DNA of 6,667 bases from Alphaproteobacteria bacterium (GTDB lineage: Bacteria; Pseudomonadota; Alphaproteobacteria; Rickettsiales; SXRF01): the NCBI GenBank assembly GCA_020050695.1, contig JAGVKI010000062.1, forward strand, positions 1 through 6,667. Reading direction: 5' to 3'. The translations under genes and the position numbers were made by a program. Below are positions 1 to 6,667 of the stretch, one piece after another. The stretch's first letter is position 1. Each line of letters starts with the position of its first letter. Below the pieces are notes generated by a model. That model was not told where the DNA came from and did not search any database. It saw nothing but the letters and a program-made list of their open reading frames with translations.

Positions 1-304
<304 letters not shown>

Positions 305-329
305 AAAAAGTGGGGTATACGGCCATTGT

Positions 330-1298
330 TTAAGGTAAATATTCGACGTCTACAAGCACTGTTTGGTTTTGAGGGAAGGGAAAATCAATGGCGGGCGGTT
401 TGCCCGTGAGGGTTTTTTGTAAGGCAGGAGGTACAATCAGGGTACGCACCCCTTTACTATGCATTCCAATAACGCCTTGTTCCAGGCCATAAAACACCTC
501 GCCGCGCCCAGGGGTAAAACTAATGCCGGCAGGCACCGGCGGCGCTGCTTCAGCCATTGTTTTTGCTTCGGGTGTTTTTGCTGCATCAACTGATTTTACG
601 GTAGAGTAGAGTTCCTTGCCGCTTACATCCCAGATAATAAGATTGACGCGAATGGTCTTGCCGCAGATGACGGGGTTGCCATAGCCGTTTTGTACATCAA
701 CAATGCGGTAGGGTTTGAGAACATCCGCACCCAGCACCGGCTTGACCGAAAGCAGTTCAAGTTCAAAACGTATATCTTCACCCGATACCAATTCGGTGCG
801 TTGATACTGTTTCAGGCCATACGACATGGAAAGGGGAACCGTCATGCTGCGCGTACCGCCAACCTGCATGCCGGGCACGCCTTCTTCAAGCACGGGCATT
901 GCGGTTCTGGCGCCTATCTGGAAGGTCAGCGGCTTATCCTTGGTGGTCTTATCGTCAATCTGGGTATTATTAGGTTTGTACGCTTTATATTTTACTGCCA
1001 CTTCCTGGCCGCACATGGCAACAGGGCCTGTACCTGCTTTGATGTCTTTGACTTTTGTGGCGGCGTTATATTCGGGGAACAGGCGGTTTTTGTACGATGA
1101 GAAATCGATGGTCTTCTGGTTTTTCAGTTCTTCGCCTGCATTGTCGAGCACGACCTGTAGCTGCGTGCGCTCTGATGGTTCAGAGGGACGCCATGCCGCT
1201 TGTAAGACCACATAAAATATAAAAACAAATAGCAGCCATTTTACCCAGCTGGGCCTTGGCGGACGATCAGTCGGCTTGCGGAAGACTTTGTTGAACAA
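330..1298 (-). CDS. Membrane-anchored protein with two tandem FKBP-type peptidyl-prolyl isomerase-like domains
   Basis: A 322-residue protein with a short basic N-terminus, one membrane segment at about 18-36 (WVKWLLFVFIFYVVLQAAW) and a large soluble part, probably periplasmic. A linker at 40-80 leads to FKBP-like domain 1 (about 81-187), which has the LEEGVPGMQVGGTRSMTVP core and SYG at 159-161. Aligned by eye with human FKBP12, it keeps the equivalents of Y26 (Y104), D37 (D115), Y82 (Y160) and F99 (F178), but W59 is L137 and F36 is I114. Domain 2 (about 195-321) is recognised from GLEQGVIGMHSKGVRTLIVPP at about 271-291; Y26, F36, D37, Y82 and F99 equivalents are all replaced, so it is probably not catalytic. 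Domain 1 may isomerise X-Pro bonds during envelope protein folding, but this is inference. The start is TTG: a GGGAG at 1308-1312 lies 9 bases upstream, an in-frame stop occurs at 1317-1319, and there is no ATG before codon 95. It lies 50 bases after ychF. I do not recognise a named gene. Confidence 0.85.
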   Translation of the reverse strand: MFNKVFRKPTDRPPRPSWVKWLLFVFIFYVVLQAAWRPSEPSERTQLQVVLDNAGEELKNQKTIDFSSYKNRLFPEYNAATKVKDIKAGTGPVAMCGQEVAVKYKAYKPNNTQIDDKTTKDKPLTFQIGARTAMPVLEEGVPGMQVGGTRSMTVPLSMSYGLKQYQRTELVSGEDIRFELELLSVKPVLGADVLKPYRIVDVQNGYGNPVICGKTIRVNLIIWDVSGKELYSTVKSVDAAKTPEAKTMAEAAPPVPAGISFTPGRGEVFYGLEQGVIGMHSKGVRTLIVPPALQKTLTGKPPAIDFPFPQNQTVLVDVEYLP

Positions 1299-1307
1299 GT
1301 GCGTGGG

Positions 1308-1312
1308 CTCCC
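1308..1312 (-). promoter_or_regulatory. Shine-Dalgarno site for the TTG-initiated FKBP-like gene
   Basis: GGGAG on the minus strand, 9 bases before the TTG at 1298. The reading frame has a TAG at 1317-1319, so the start must lie between there and 1298. This site supports TTG as the start codon. Confidence 0.55.
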
Positions 1313-1348
1313 GAATCTAACCCGCGCTGCCAGAAATGCACAGCGGTG

Positions 1349-2452
1349 TTAGGTGTTAAACCTGAAATGCAATACATCACCATCTTGTACACTATATTCC
1401 TTGCCTTCCAAACGAAATTTTCCAGCTTCCTTAGCGCCTTGTTCGCCTTTGCAGGTGACATAATCGTTATAGGCGATGGTTTCTGCGCGGATGAAGCCTT
1501 TTTCAAAATCCGTATGAATAACGCCTGCGGCCTGCGGTGCGCGCATGCCGCGTGTGATCGTCCATGCACGTGCTTCCTTGGGGCCAACGGTGAAATAGGT
1601 CACCAGGTCAAGCAGGTTGTACCCGGCGCGGATGATGCGCGATAATCCCGTTTCCTTCAGGTTCAGCGAATCAAGAAATTCCGTCTTTTCTTCATCGCTG
1701 CCCAGCATGGAAATTTCTGCTTCGATACAGGCCGAAATAAACACGCATGGCGCCTTTTTGGCCTTGGCCATTTCCTCTACTTTTCTGGATAGTTCATTGC
1801 CGGTGGCGGCGGATGATTCATCGACATTGCATACATACATAACGGGCTTGGAGGTGAGCAGCTGCAGCAGGCTCAACTGGCGGCGGTCGGCGTCGTCTTT
1901 AAGCTGCACATGGCGCGCCGGATCGCCCTTTTCAACGACCTTAAGCACGCGCTCGATCATCTCAGCTTGCTCCGCCGATTCCTTATCACCGCCCTTGGCT
2001 TTTTTCTGAATATTGGGCAGGCGTTTCTCTAAGCTTTCCATGTCAGCGAGCACCAGTTCAGTCTCGATGATCTCGGCATCGCGCATGGGGTCAACACTGC
2101 CTTCGACATGGGTGATGTTGCCGTCTTCAAAGCAGCGCAGCACATAGATAATCGCGTCTACTTCACGTATGTGGGAGAGAAACTGGTTGCCCAGGCCTTC
2201 GCCTTTGCTGGCGCCGCGCACCAGGCCTGCAATATCCACAAACTCAAGCTGGGTCGGGATAATGGTTTGGGACGTTGCGATTTTAGCCAGTATGTCGATA
2301 CGGTCGTCAGGCACACTGACGCGGCCTACGTTTGGCTCGATGGTGCAAAACGGGTAGTTGGCAGCTTCGGCCTGCGCGGTCGAAAGAAGCGCATTGAACA
2401 AGGTGGATTTGCCGACGTTTGGCAGACCAACAATACCGCATTTAAAACCCAT
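1349..2452 (-). CDS. ychF: Ribosome-binding ATPase YchF (Obg/OLA1 family)
   Basis: A full-length 367-residue cytosolic P-loop NTPase (E. coli YchF is 363). The Walker A/G1 motif GLPNVGKS is at 9-16, the family-specific [10 protein letters not shown] at 32-41, and the G3 motif DIAGLV at 73-78. The usual G4 NKxD is replaced by NVDE at 209-212; in this family that substitution goes with a preference for ATP over GTP. H115, in [10 protein letters not shown], matches the histidine (H114 in E. coli) implicated in hydrolysis. A charged helical stretch at about 125-205 fits the coiled-coil insert, and the C-terminal TGS domain covers about 281-366. YchF binds ribosomes and is linked to stress responses and translation of leaderless messages in E. 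coli. The gene starts 3 bases after the pth stop codon and its Shine-Dalgarno lies inside pth, so the two are probably translationally coupled. No missing motif or frame break was seen. Confidence 0.97.
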   Translation of the reverse strand: MGFKCGIVGLPNVGKSTLFNALLSTAQAEAANYPFCTIEPNVGRVSVPDDRIDILAKIATSQTIIPTQLEFVDIAGLVRGASKGEGLGNQFLSHIREVDAIIYVLRCFEDGNITHVEGSVDPMRDAEIIETELVLADMESLEKRLPNIQKKAKGGDKESAEQAEMIERVLKVVEKGDPARHVQLKDDADRRQLSLLQLLTSKPVMYVCNVDESSAATGNELSRKVEEMAKAKKAPCVFISACIEAEISMLGSDEEKTEFLDSLNLKETGLSRIIRAGYNLLDLVTYFTVGPKEARAWTITRGMRAPQAAGVIHTDFEKGFIRAETIAYNDYVTCKGEQGAKEAGKFRLEGKEYSVQDGDVLHFRFNT

Positions 2453-2455
2453 AAA

Positions 2456-3049
2456 TTATACTTCCTTCGTAGATGTATTTTGTGTCGTTACGACGACCTT
2501 GTTCATAAAGCCTGCTTCATCGCCTTGCAAGAGCAGCGGCAGGTGGCGTGATACTTCACTGATCATTTGCTGGGCGTGGCTACGTTCTTCCTTGCGAAAG
2601 TCCGATAGCACATAAGGCGATACCAGGTCTTTATCGCCCGGGTGGCCAATGCCAAGGCGTACGCGCCAGTATTCCTTACCGATATGCGCATCGATGCTCT
2701 TTAGGCCGTTATGCCCGCCGTGACCACCCCCGAGCTTGACCCGCAGGCGGCCAAGTTCCAGGTCGAGTTCATCATGGATAACGATGATGTTTTCTGGCGG
2801 GATTTTGTAAAAACGGGATGCTTCGCCTACCGGGCCGCCAGAGGTATTCATGTAGCCCATAGGTTTGAACGCAATGACCTTGTCGCCACCTATATTGCCT
2901 TCACAGGCAAGCCCGCCGAATTTGGAAGCTGCCTTGGAAAACCCATAGTGGCTGGCAATCGCATCGATGGCCATGAACCCGATATTATGGCGGTTCCCGG
3001 CATATGATGTGCCGGGGTTACCAAGCCCTACTACCAGTGTCATGGCCAT
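2456..3049 (-). CDS. pth: Peptidyl-tRNA hydrolase
   Basis: A full-length bacterial Pth of 197 residues (E. coli 194). It cleaves the ester bond of peptidyl-tRNAs released early from ribosomes, recycling tRNA in the cytoplasm. Family motifs are all present: VGLGNPG at 7-13, then NRHNIGF at 19-25 with the catalytic histidine H21 (H20 in E. coli); KPMGYMNTSG at 62-71 with N68; VIHDELDLELG at 90-100 with D93; and GGGHGGHNGLKSI with H113 and N114. The start at 3049 gives MAMTLVVGLGNPG; a second ATG at 3043 would remove two residues and cannot be excluded, because upstream there is only a weak AGG and no strong Shine-Dalgarno. It sits 20 bases after rplY and 3 bases before ychF. The rplY-pth-ychF order is common in Alphaproteobacteria and other Proteobacteria and fits shared expression of translation-support genes. 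Confidence 0.97.
   Translation of the reverse strand: MAMTLVVGLGNPGTSYAGNRHNIGFMAIDAIASHYGFSKAASKFGGLACEGNIGGDKVIAFKPMGYMNTSGGPVGEASRFYKIPPENIIVIHDELDLELGRLRVKLGGGHGGHNGLKSIDAHIGKEYWRVRLGIGHPGDKDLVSPYVLSDFRKEERSHAQQMISEVSRHLPLLLQGDEAGFMNKVVVTTQNTSTKEV
2461..2467 (-). promoter_or_regulatory. Shine-Dalgarno site of ychF inside the end of pth
   Basis: AAGGAAG on the minus strand, 8 bases before the ychF ATG at 2452. It lies wholly within the last codons of pth, so ribosomes finishing pth can re-initiate on ychF. Confidence 0.65.
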
Positions 3050-3069
3050 GATAAATCAATGCCTGAAGG

Positions 3070-3735
3070 CTATTTCTTGCCTTCTTCCTTCTTAGCCGGA
3101 GCAGCAGCGGCAGCAGCCGGAGCAGCAGCGGCAGCGGCGTCAGCCTTAGGCTCTTCTTCTTTGCTGCGACCAGCGATGGTTGCAATCGTGAAGTTACGCT
3201 TAATAGCGGAGGTCACGCCCGTTGGCAGCTGCACATCATTGATGTGGAAGCTGTGGCCGATGTCCATGGACTGTACGTTGATTTCGATATGGCTAGGGAT
3301 GGAATCCGGCGCGCAGATGAATTCGATTTCATGGCGTACAACGTTCAGTACACCGCCGCGCTTCAGACCGATTGCCTTATCCTGGCCTACGATCTTCACT
3401 GGCACCATTACGTGCAGGGTGATGCCTGGTTCGATTTTGATGAAATCCACATGTTCGATCACGTCGGTTACCGGGTGGAACTGCAGATCTTTTGGCAGCG
3501 CCTGAACGGTTTTGCCATTATCGAGGGTGATGTTGACAAGGCGTGAACGGAAACGGCCACGGCTATATTCAATGGTCAGGTCTTTCAGCGGCAGCGCGAT
3601 GGAAACCGGGGTCTGGCCTTTGCCATACAGTACACCTGGGATTTTACCGTCACGGCGCAGGGCGCGCGCAGCGCCTTTACCGTGGCCGTCACGCAGGGTG
3701 GCATTTAATGTTGCAGTAGCTTTTGCGGTAGTCAT
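3070..3735 (-). CDS. rplY: 50S ribosomal protein L25, long CTC/TL5-type
   Basis: A 221-residue form of L25, the 5S rRNA-binding protein of the large subunit. E. coli L25 is only about 94 residues; this is the two-domain CTC/TL5 type. The N-terminal 5S-binding domain covers about 1-97, with GKGAARALRRDGKIPGVLYG at 19-38 as its hallmark, and the C-terminal beta domain about 101-187. A tail at 191-221 is acidic, then alanine/proline-rich, then lysine-rich, and is probably disordered. The 201-214 part is two identical 7-residue units (AAAAAPA). An ATG at 3747 would add MENL, but the GGAG at 3742-3745 lies 6 bases before the ATG at 3735 and would fall inside the longer form, so 3735 is chosen. It lies 43 bases after prs, across a very AT-rich gap, and 20 bases before pth. 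The family call is firm. Confidence 0.95.
   Translation of the reverse strand: MTTAKATATLNATLRDGHGKGAARALRRDGKIPGVLYGKGQTPVSIALPLKDLTIEYSRGRFRSRLVNITLDNGKTVQALPKDLQFHPVTDVIEHVDFIKIEPGITLHVMVPVKIVGQDKAIGLKRGGVLNVVRHEIEFICAPDSIPSHIEINVQSMDIGHSFHINDVQLPTGVTSAIKRNFTIATIAGRSKEEEPKADAAAAAAPAAAAAAPAKKEEGKK
3094..3135. repeat. Two exact tandem copies of a 21-base unit in the rplY tail
   Basis: Positions 3094-3114 and 3115-3135 are identical, base for base. Each copy is seven codons in frame and encodes AAAAAPA, giving residues 201-214 of L25. Copy number can change by slippage or recombination without breaking the frame. Confidence 0.9.
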
Positions 3736-3741
3736 AAGATT

Positions 3742-3745
3742 CTCC
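3742..3745 (-). promoter_or_regulatory. Shine-Dalgarno site of rplY
   Basis: GGAG on the minus strand, 6 bases before the ATG at 3735. It decides against the in-frame ATG at 3747, which has no well-placed ribosome-binding site of its own. Confidence 0.6.
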
Positions 3746-3778
3746 ATTACTCAAATATAAAAAATTAGTTTTAAAAAA

Positions 3779-4777
3779 TTAATCGAACAAACTTGATACT
3801 GAGGTTTCATCGCTGATGCGGCGTACAGCTTCAGCCAGCAGCGGTGCAACCGAAATAACGCGGATACGCGAAGCGTTCTTTGCTTCATCGGTAGGTGGGA
3901 TGGTGTCGGCGATCACCAGTTCTTTAAGCGCCGAACTTTGTACACGCTCGATCGCTTTGCCAGACAGCACGCCGTGGGTCACATAAGCGGCAACCGACGA
4001 TGCGCCCGCATTCATAAGCGCAGCAGCCGCGTTGCAAAGTGTGCCTGCGGAATCAACGATGTCGTCGAGCAGGATACAATTGCGGCCTGCTACATCACCG
4101 ATGATGTGCATGACTTCCGATACGCCTTCTTTTTCGCGGCGCTTGTCCACGATAGCGAGGTTGGCGCCTAAGCGGTTGGCCAGCGCACGTGCACGCACCA
4201 CACCGCCTACGTCAGGCGATACGATCATGACATTATCGGAGTTGGGATAATGTTCGCGAATATCATTCACGATCACCGGCGCGGCATATAAATGGTCGAG
4301 CGGAATATCGAAGAAGCCCTGGATCTGGCCTGCATGCAGGTCGATAGTAAGGACACGGTTGGCGCCCGCTGCGGTGATCAGGTTGGCAATCAGCTTGGCG
4401 GTAATCGGTGTGCGCGAACCCATCTTGCGGTCCTGGCGGGCATAGCCGAAATAAGGAATCACCACGGTAATACGGCGGGCAGAGGCGCGGCGCAGCGCAT
4501 CGAGGCATACCAGCAGTTCCATAATATGGTCGTTTGCCGGGTAAGAGGTGGACTGCACAACAAACACATCTTCGCCGCGCACGTTTTCCTGGATTTCAAC
4601 AAACACTTCCATGTCGGCAAAGCGCTTCACGCTGGCTTTTGCCAGGGGAACGCCCAGATAGTCCGCCATGGATTTGGCCAGGGGTACGTTGCTATTGCAT
4701 GCGAGTATTTTCATGGTGCGCCCAACATCATTTTTAATATTAACCCCATTAAATTCTGGCCATAGGTTATCCTTCAT
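3779..4777 (-). CDS. prs: Ribose-phosphate pyrophosphokinase (PRPP synthetase)
   Basis: This enzyme makes PRPP from ribose 5-phosphate and ATP, feeding purine, pyrimidine, NAD, histidine and tryptophan synthesis in the cytoplasm. The conserved protein begins MKILACNSN at the ATG at 4714 and is 311 residues, close to the family's usual 310-320. In that numbering the motifs are: [17 protein letters not shown] at 31-47, the ATP-loop [10 protein letters not shown] at 88-97, the divalent-cation/PRPP signature [11 protein letters not shown] at 125-135, catalytic DKRR at 190-193, and the ribose-phosphate loop DDIVDSAGT at 217-225. All key motifs are present. The start is uncertain. The only good Shine-Dalgarno (GGAG, 4786-4789) is 8 bases before an in-frame ATG at 4777, which gives 332 residues with a 21-residue extension before the family's usual first Met; codons in the extension are AT-rich, unlike the core. 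I give the longer form because of the Shine-Dalgarno. It is probably the first gene of the operon running to aatA. Confidence 0.95.
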   Translation of the reverse strand: MKDNLWPEFNGVNIKNDVGRTMKILACNSNVPLAKSMADYLGVPLAKASVKRFADMEVFVEIQENVRGEDVFVVQSTSYPANDHIMELLVCLDALRRASARRITVVIPYFGYARQDRKMGSRTPITAKLIANLITAAGANRVLTIDLHAGQIQGFFDIPLDHLYAAPVIVNDIREHYPNSDNVMIVSPDVGGVVRARALANRLGANLAIVDKRREKEGVSEVMHIIGDVAGRNCILLDDIVDSAGTLCNAAAALMNAGASSVAAYVTHGVLSGKAIERVQSSALKELVIADTIPPTDEAKNASRIRVISVAPLLAEAVRRISDETSVSSLFD

Positions 4778-4785
4778 TTGCATTG

Positions 4786-4789
4786 CTCC
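4786..4789 (-). promoter_or_regulatory. Shine-Dalgarno site upstream of prs
   Basis: GGAG on the minus strand, 8 bases before the ATG at 4777 and 2 bases before another in-frame ATG at 4783. The family-typical start at 4714 has only a weak GGG upstream. Confidence 0.5.
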
Positions 4790-4799
4790 AAATGAATAC

Positions 4800-4820
4800 G
4801 GTGGGAGTAGGCCCCCAACC
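4800..4820 (-). promoter_or_regulatory. Hairpin in the prs leader
   Basis: Read as minus-strand RNA, the 21 bases fold into a stem of GGU with ACC, a bulged U, then GGGGG with CUCCC (one G-U pair), closed by a CCUA loop. It ends about ten bases before the prs Shine-Dalgarno. No U-run follows, so it does not look like an intrinsic terminator. A role in translation control or message stability is only inferred. Confidence 0.4.
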
Positions 4821-4862
4821 TTATATACGGTATTATGGCCGCCTAACGCGGAATTGGCCGGG

Positions 4863-4891
4863 AATCTAGCAAGAGTGCCCTCAAATGTAAA
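4863..4891 (-). promoter_or_regulatory. Candidate sigma-70-type promoter for prs and the downstream genes
   Basis: On the minus strand, TTTACA at 4886-4891 (5 of 6 to TTGACA) is followed after 17 bases by TAGATT at 4863-4868 (4 of 6 to TATAAT). A start near 4856 would give a leader of about 75-80 bases that includes the hairpin at 4800-4820. The 163-base spacer between the antiporter and prs (4778-4940) is the longest in the window, which makes it the natural promoter site. The match is moderate and could be chance. Confidence 0.35.
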
Positions 4892-4940
4892 GGGGTATTG
4901 ACTCTATATAATAGGCTAAGCAAAGCCGGAGGAAGTGGAT

Positions 4941-6659
4941 TTAATTAACCTGCTGTGAAATATCATTTTCTGAGGCGCGGGTCAGGGCGTAGTCTTCCTC
5001 ACGGAACAGGTCGATAATGCGCGAGATCTCCAGATCGGCCACCCCGATGGATTTAAGCAGGGCGCTGCCCATGGACAGGCTGGTTTCAAACATTTCGGCA
5101 ATGGCCAGGGTCGCGCCCGCTTTTTCGAGCTTCTGTACCTGTTCCAGATTTTTAGCGCGCGCGATGATCGGAAGATCGTGGTTGATCTCGCGCACGGTGT
5201 GGATGGTTTGCAGCGCCACGCGTATATCGGAATGGGTGATGACCATGGCGCGTGCGCGCTGGATGCCAAGGGCATTGAGTACATGCATACGTGCCGAATC
5301 ACCATAATATACAGGCACGCCTATTTTACGTTCGCGTGCCACCAGGAACGAATCCATATCGATAGCGACAAACCGGATATGTTCGGTTTCCAATAATTGC
5401 GCAACCGTATGGCCGACACGGCCAAAGCCGCTTATGATAACATGGTGGGTGAGGTCGATGGTTTCCTCGATCATGCTTTCGGGGCGTGAGATAGCGTATT
5501 TCTCAAGTGTGTTGGCAAGCCTGCGCCCTAAATTACCGACAATAGGCGTCAGCGCCATACTGACGGTTACCACCACCATAAGCACCTGCGCAAGCGCGCT
5601 ACCAAGTACGTACTGCGCACCCGGCAGGGTGAACAGCACGAATGCAAACTCGCTGCCCTGTGACAGCAGCATGCCAGTATAAAGCGCCGTGCTGAGTGAA
5701 AAACCAAAAATACGGCACAGCGCCATGATGATCAGTGTCTTTGAGATCATCAGCATAGCCGTCAGCAGTACGATGCTGCTGAAGTTGCTTACCAGCGTCT
5801 GGATATTCAGCGACATGCCGACCGTCATAAAGAACAGGCCCATGAACAGGCCTTTATACGGAAGTATGTCGGCTTCCACCTGCGGCTTGAATTCGGTTTC
5901 AGCAACCAGCAGGCCTGCCATGAATGCGCCAAGCGCAGGGGAGAGTCCGGCAAGGCTGGTGACCAGTGCTACGCCAAGCACTACGCATAAGGTGGTGGCA
6001 GAAAACAAATCGGTGTTTTCCAGCGAGGCGATATAGCGGAATAAGGGGCGCAGTAGCAAACGTCCAGCAGTGAAGATAACGGCAAGGCATAAGATCGCAT
6101 TGATTGCCGTGTCGGTGAGTGCGCCGGTTAAATCCTCTGTGGGATCACCCATGCGTGATGCGAATACGAGCAGCGGGATAACGACCAAGTCCTGCAAAAT
6201 CAGAACGGCAAGTGATAGCCTGCCAACCTGTGATGATTTCTCGCCCTGTTCATTGACCACTTGTAATACGATAGCGGTAGATGACAGTGCAAGGCCGCCG
6301 CCAATGATAATGGCTGCCGGTGCGCTGCCGCCCAGGCCAAGCACAATCAGTCCGAAAAGTCCTGCCGATAAAAATGTCTGTGCGCCGCCAAACTGGAATA
6401 CATGTTTGCGCATGCTCGACAAACGCGCGAAGGATAATTCCAGTCCGATCAGGAATAGCAGGAAGATCACACCGAACTCTGCAAAGCCCGATGTGCTGTC
6501 GACGTCGTTGATGACGCCAAGCCCGTAGGGGCCAATGATGGTGCCTGCCGCGAGGTAGCCGATGACCGGACTGATGCGCAATGTTCGAAACACCGTTACA
6601 ATGACAACGGCGGCGCAAAGCAGGATAACGATTTCTAATAACTGTGATGATTCATGCAT
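4941..6659 (-). CDS. Kef-type potassium/proton antiporter (CPA2 family) with C-terminal RCK/TrkA-N domain
   Basis: A 572-residue inner-membrane protein like E. coli KefB/KefC (601 and 620) and YbaL. About 12 hydrophobic segments cover residues 9-375. Family motifs include IGYLAAGTIIGPYGLG at 33-48, LFLIGLEL at 68-75, SSTAIVLQ at 126-133, the ion-path QD pair at 156-157, and SQGSEFAFV at 333-341. The loop at 257-269 (FKPQVEADILPYK) corresponds to the KefC gating loop. The cytoplasmic NAD-binding RCK domain runs from about 404 to 540, with the Rossmann motif GFGRVG at 411-416 and the acidic AIDMD at 432-436. It should exchange K+ for H+ under ligand control. Glutathione gating as in KefC is not assured, and no KefF/KefG-type ancillary gene is visible. 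ATG 6659 follows GGTGG closely, but the frame stays open to the window edge, so a further-upstream start cannot be excluded. It ends 163 bases before prs. The family is sure; KefB versus KefC versus YbaL type is not. Confidence 0.93.
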   Translation of the reverse strand: MHESSQLLEIVILLCAAVVIVTVFRTLRISPVIGYLAAGTIIGPYGLGVINDVDSTSGFAEFGVIFLLFLIGLELSFARLSSMRKHVFQFGGAQTFLSAGLFGLIVLGLGGSAPAAIIIGGGLALSSTAIVLQVVNEQGEKSSQVGRLSLAVLILQDLVVIPLLVFASRMGDPTEDLTGALTDTAINAILCLAVIFTAGRLLLRPLFRYIASLENTDLFSATTLCVVLGVALVTSLAGLSPALGAFMAGLLVAETEFKPQVEADILPYKGLFMGLFFMTVGMSLNIQTLVSNFSSIVLLTAMLMISKTLIIMALCRIFGFSLSTALYTGMLLSQGSEFAFVLFTLPGAQYVLGSALAQVLMVVVTVSMALTPIVGNLGRRLANTLEKYAISRPESMIEETIDLTHHVIISGFGRVGHTVAQLLETEHIRFVAIDMDSFLVARERKIGVPVYYGDSARMHVLNALGIQRARAMVITHSDIRVALQTIHTVREINHDLPIIARAKNLEQVQKLEKAGATLAIAEMFETSLSMGSALLKSIGVADLEISRIIDLFREEDYALTRASENDISQQVN

Positions 6660-6667
6660 AAGCCACC

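Noticed and set aside
690..1215. Plus-strand open frames of 129 and 136 codons opposite the FKBP-like gene
   Set aside because: They lie wholly antisense to a gene with clear domain homology, resemble no family I know, and overlap each other in different frames. They are frame shadows.
1325..1345. Inverted repeat CGCTG/CAGCG between ychF and the FKBP-like gene
   Set aside because: A five-base-pair stem with an 11-base loop and no T-run; not a convincing terminator or regulatory site.
3736..3778. AT-rich prs-rplY gap with TATATT as a possible -10 element
   Set aside because: There is no matching -35 (best about 3 of 6), and the implied start would fall on the rplY ribosome-binding site. It reads better as an ordinary AT-rich spacer.
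4292..4765. Plus-strand open frame of 157 codons opposite prs
   Set aside because: It is antisense to the fully conserved PRPP synthetase, and its composition is that of a reverse-complement shadow.
4899..4912. TTGACT and TATAAT on the plus strand
   Set aside because: The two hexamers are only 2 bases apart, so they cannot form one promoter, and no plus-strand gene lies downstream.
4914..4927. Small inverted repeat (GGCT, six-base loop, AGCC) followed by AT-rich sequence after the antiporter stop
   Set aside because: A four-base-pair stem and a broken T-run (TATTATAT) are too weak to call a terminator.
6070..6528. Plus-strand open frame of 152 codons opposite the antiporter
   Set aside because: It is antisense to the membrane region of the Kef-type gene; the serine/proline-rich translation is what a shadow of a hydrophobic gene gives.

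Overview
The window is from the chromosome of a bacterium that is most likely an alphaproteobacterium. The evidence is the compact block prs - rplY (long CTC/TL5-type L25) - pth - ychF, followed by an alphaproteobacterial-type class Ib aspartate aminotransferase. Base composition is moderate, roughly half G+C by eye. The order or genus cannot be fixed from this sequence. It is core housekeeping DNA: no tRNA, rRNA, insertion sequence, CRISPR array, phage gene or integration site was seen.

All seven genes lie on the minus strand, so transcription runs from high to low coordinates. In that order they are: a Kef-type potassium/proton antiporter with a C-terminal nucleotide-binding RCK domain (6659-4941); a 163-base spacer with a candidate promoter and a hairpin; prs (PRPP synthetase, 4777-3779); rplY (L25/CTC, 3735-3070); pth (peptidyl-tRNA hydrolase, 3049-2456); ychF (ribosome-associated P-loop ATPase, 2452-1349); a membrane-anchored protein with two FKBP-like domains (1298-330, TTG start); and the first 97 codons of an aspartate aminotransferase (293 to the left edge). 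From prs onward the gaps are 43, 20, 3, 50 and 36 bases with no convincing terminator, which fits one operon.

The operon joins translation functions (a 5S rRNA-binding ribosomal protein, peptidyl-tRNA recycling, a ribosome-binding ATPase) to PRPP supply for nucleotide, histidine and tryptophan synthesis, and ends with a folding-type envelope protein and an amino-acid aminotransferase. The antiporter is probably a separate unit upstream.

No previously undescribed system is evident. Points worth a second look are the tandem FKBP-like protein, whose second domain has lost its active-site residues and which has exactly two cysteines at equivalent places in the two domains; conflicting start signals and a leader hairpin at prs; an exact 21-base tandem duplication in the L25 tail; and a partly altered gating loop in the antiporter. 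Four start codons were set or revised using Shine-Dalgarno placement (aatA, fkbp-like, rplY, prs).
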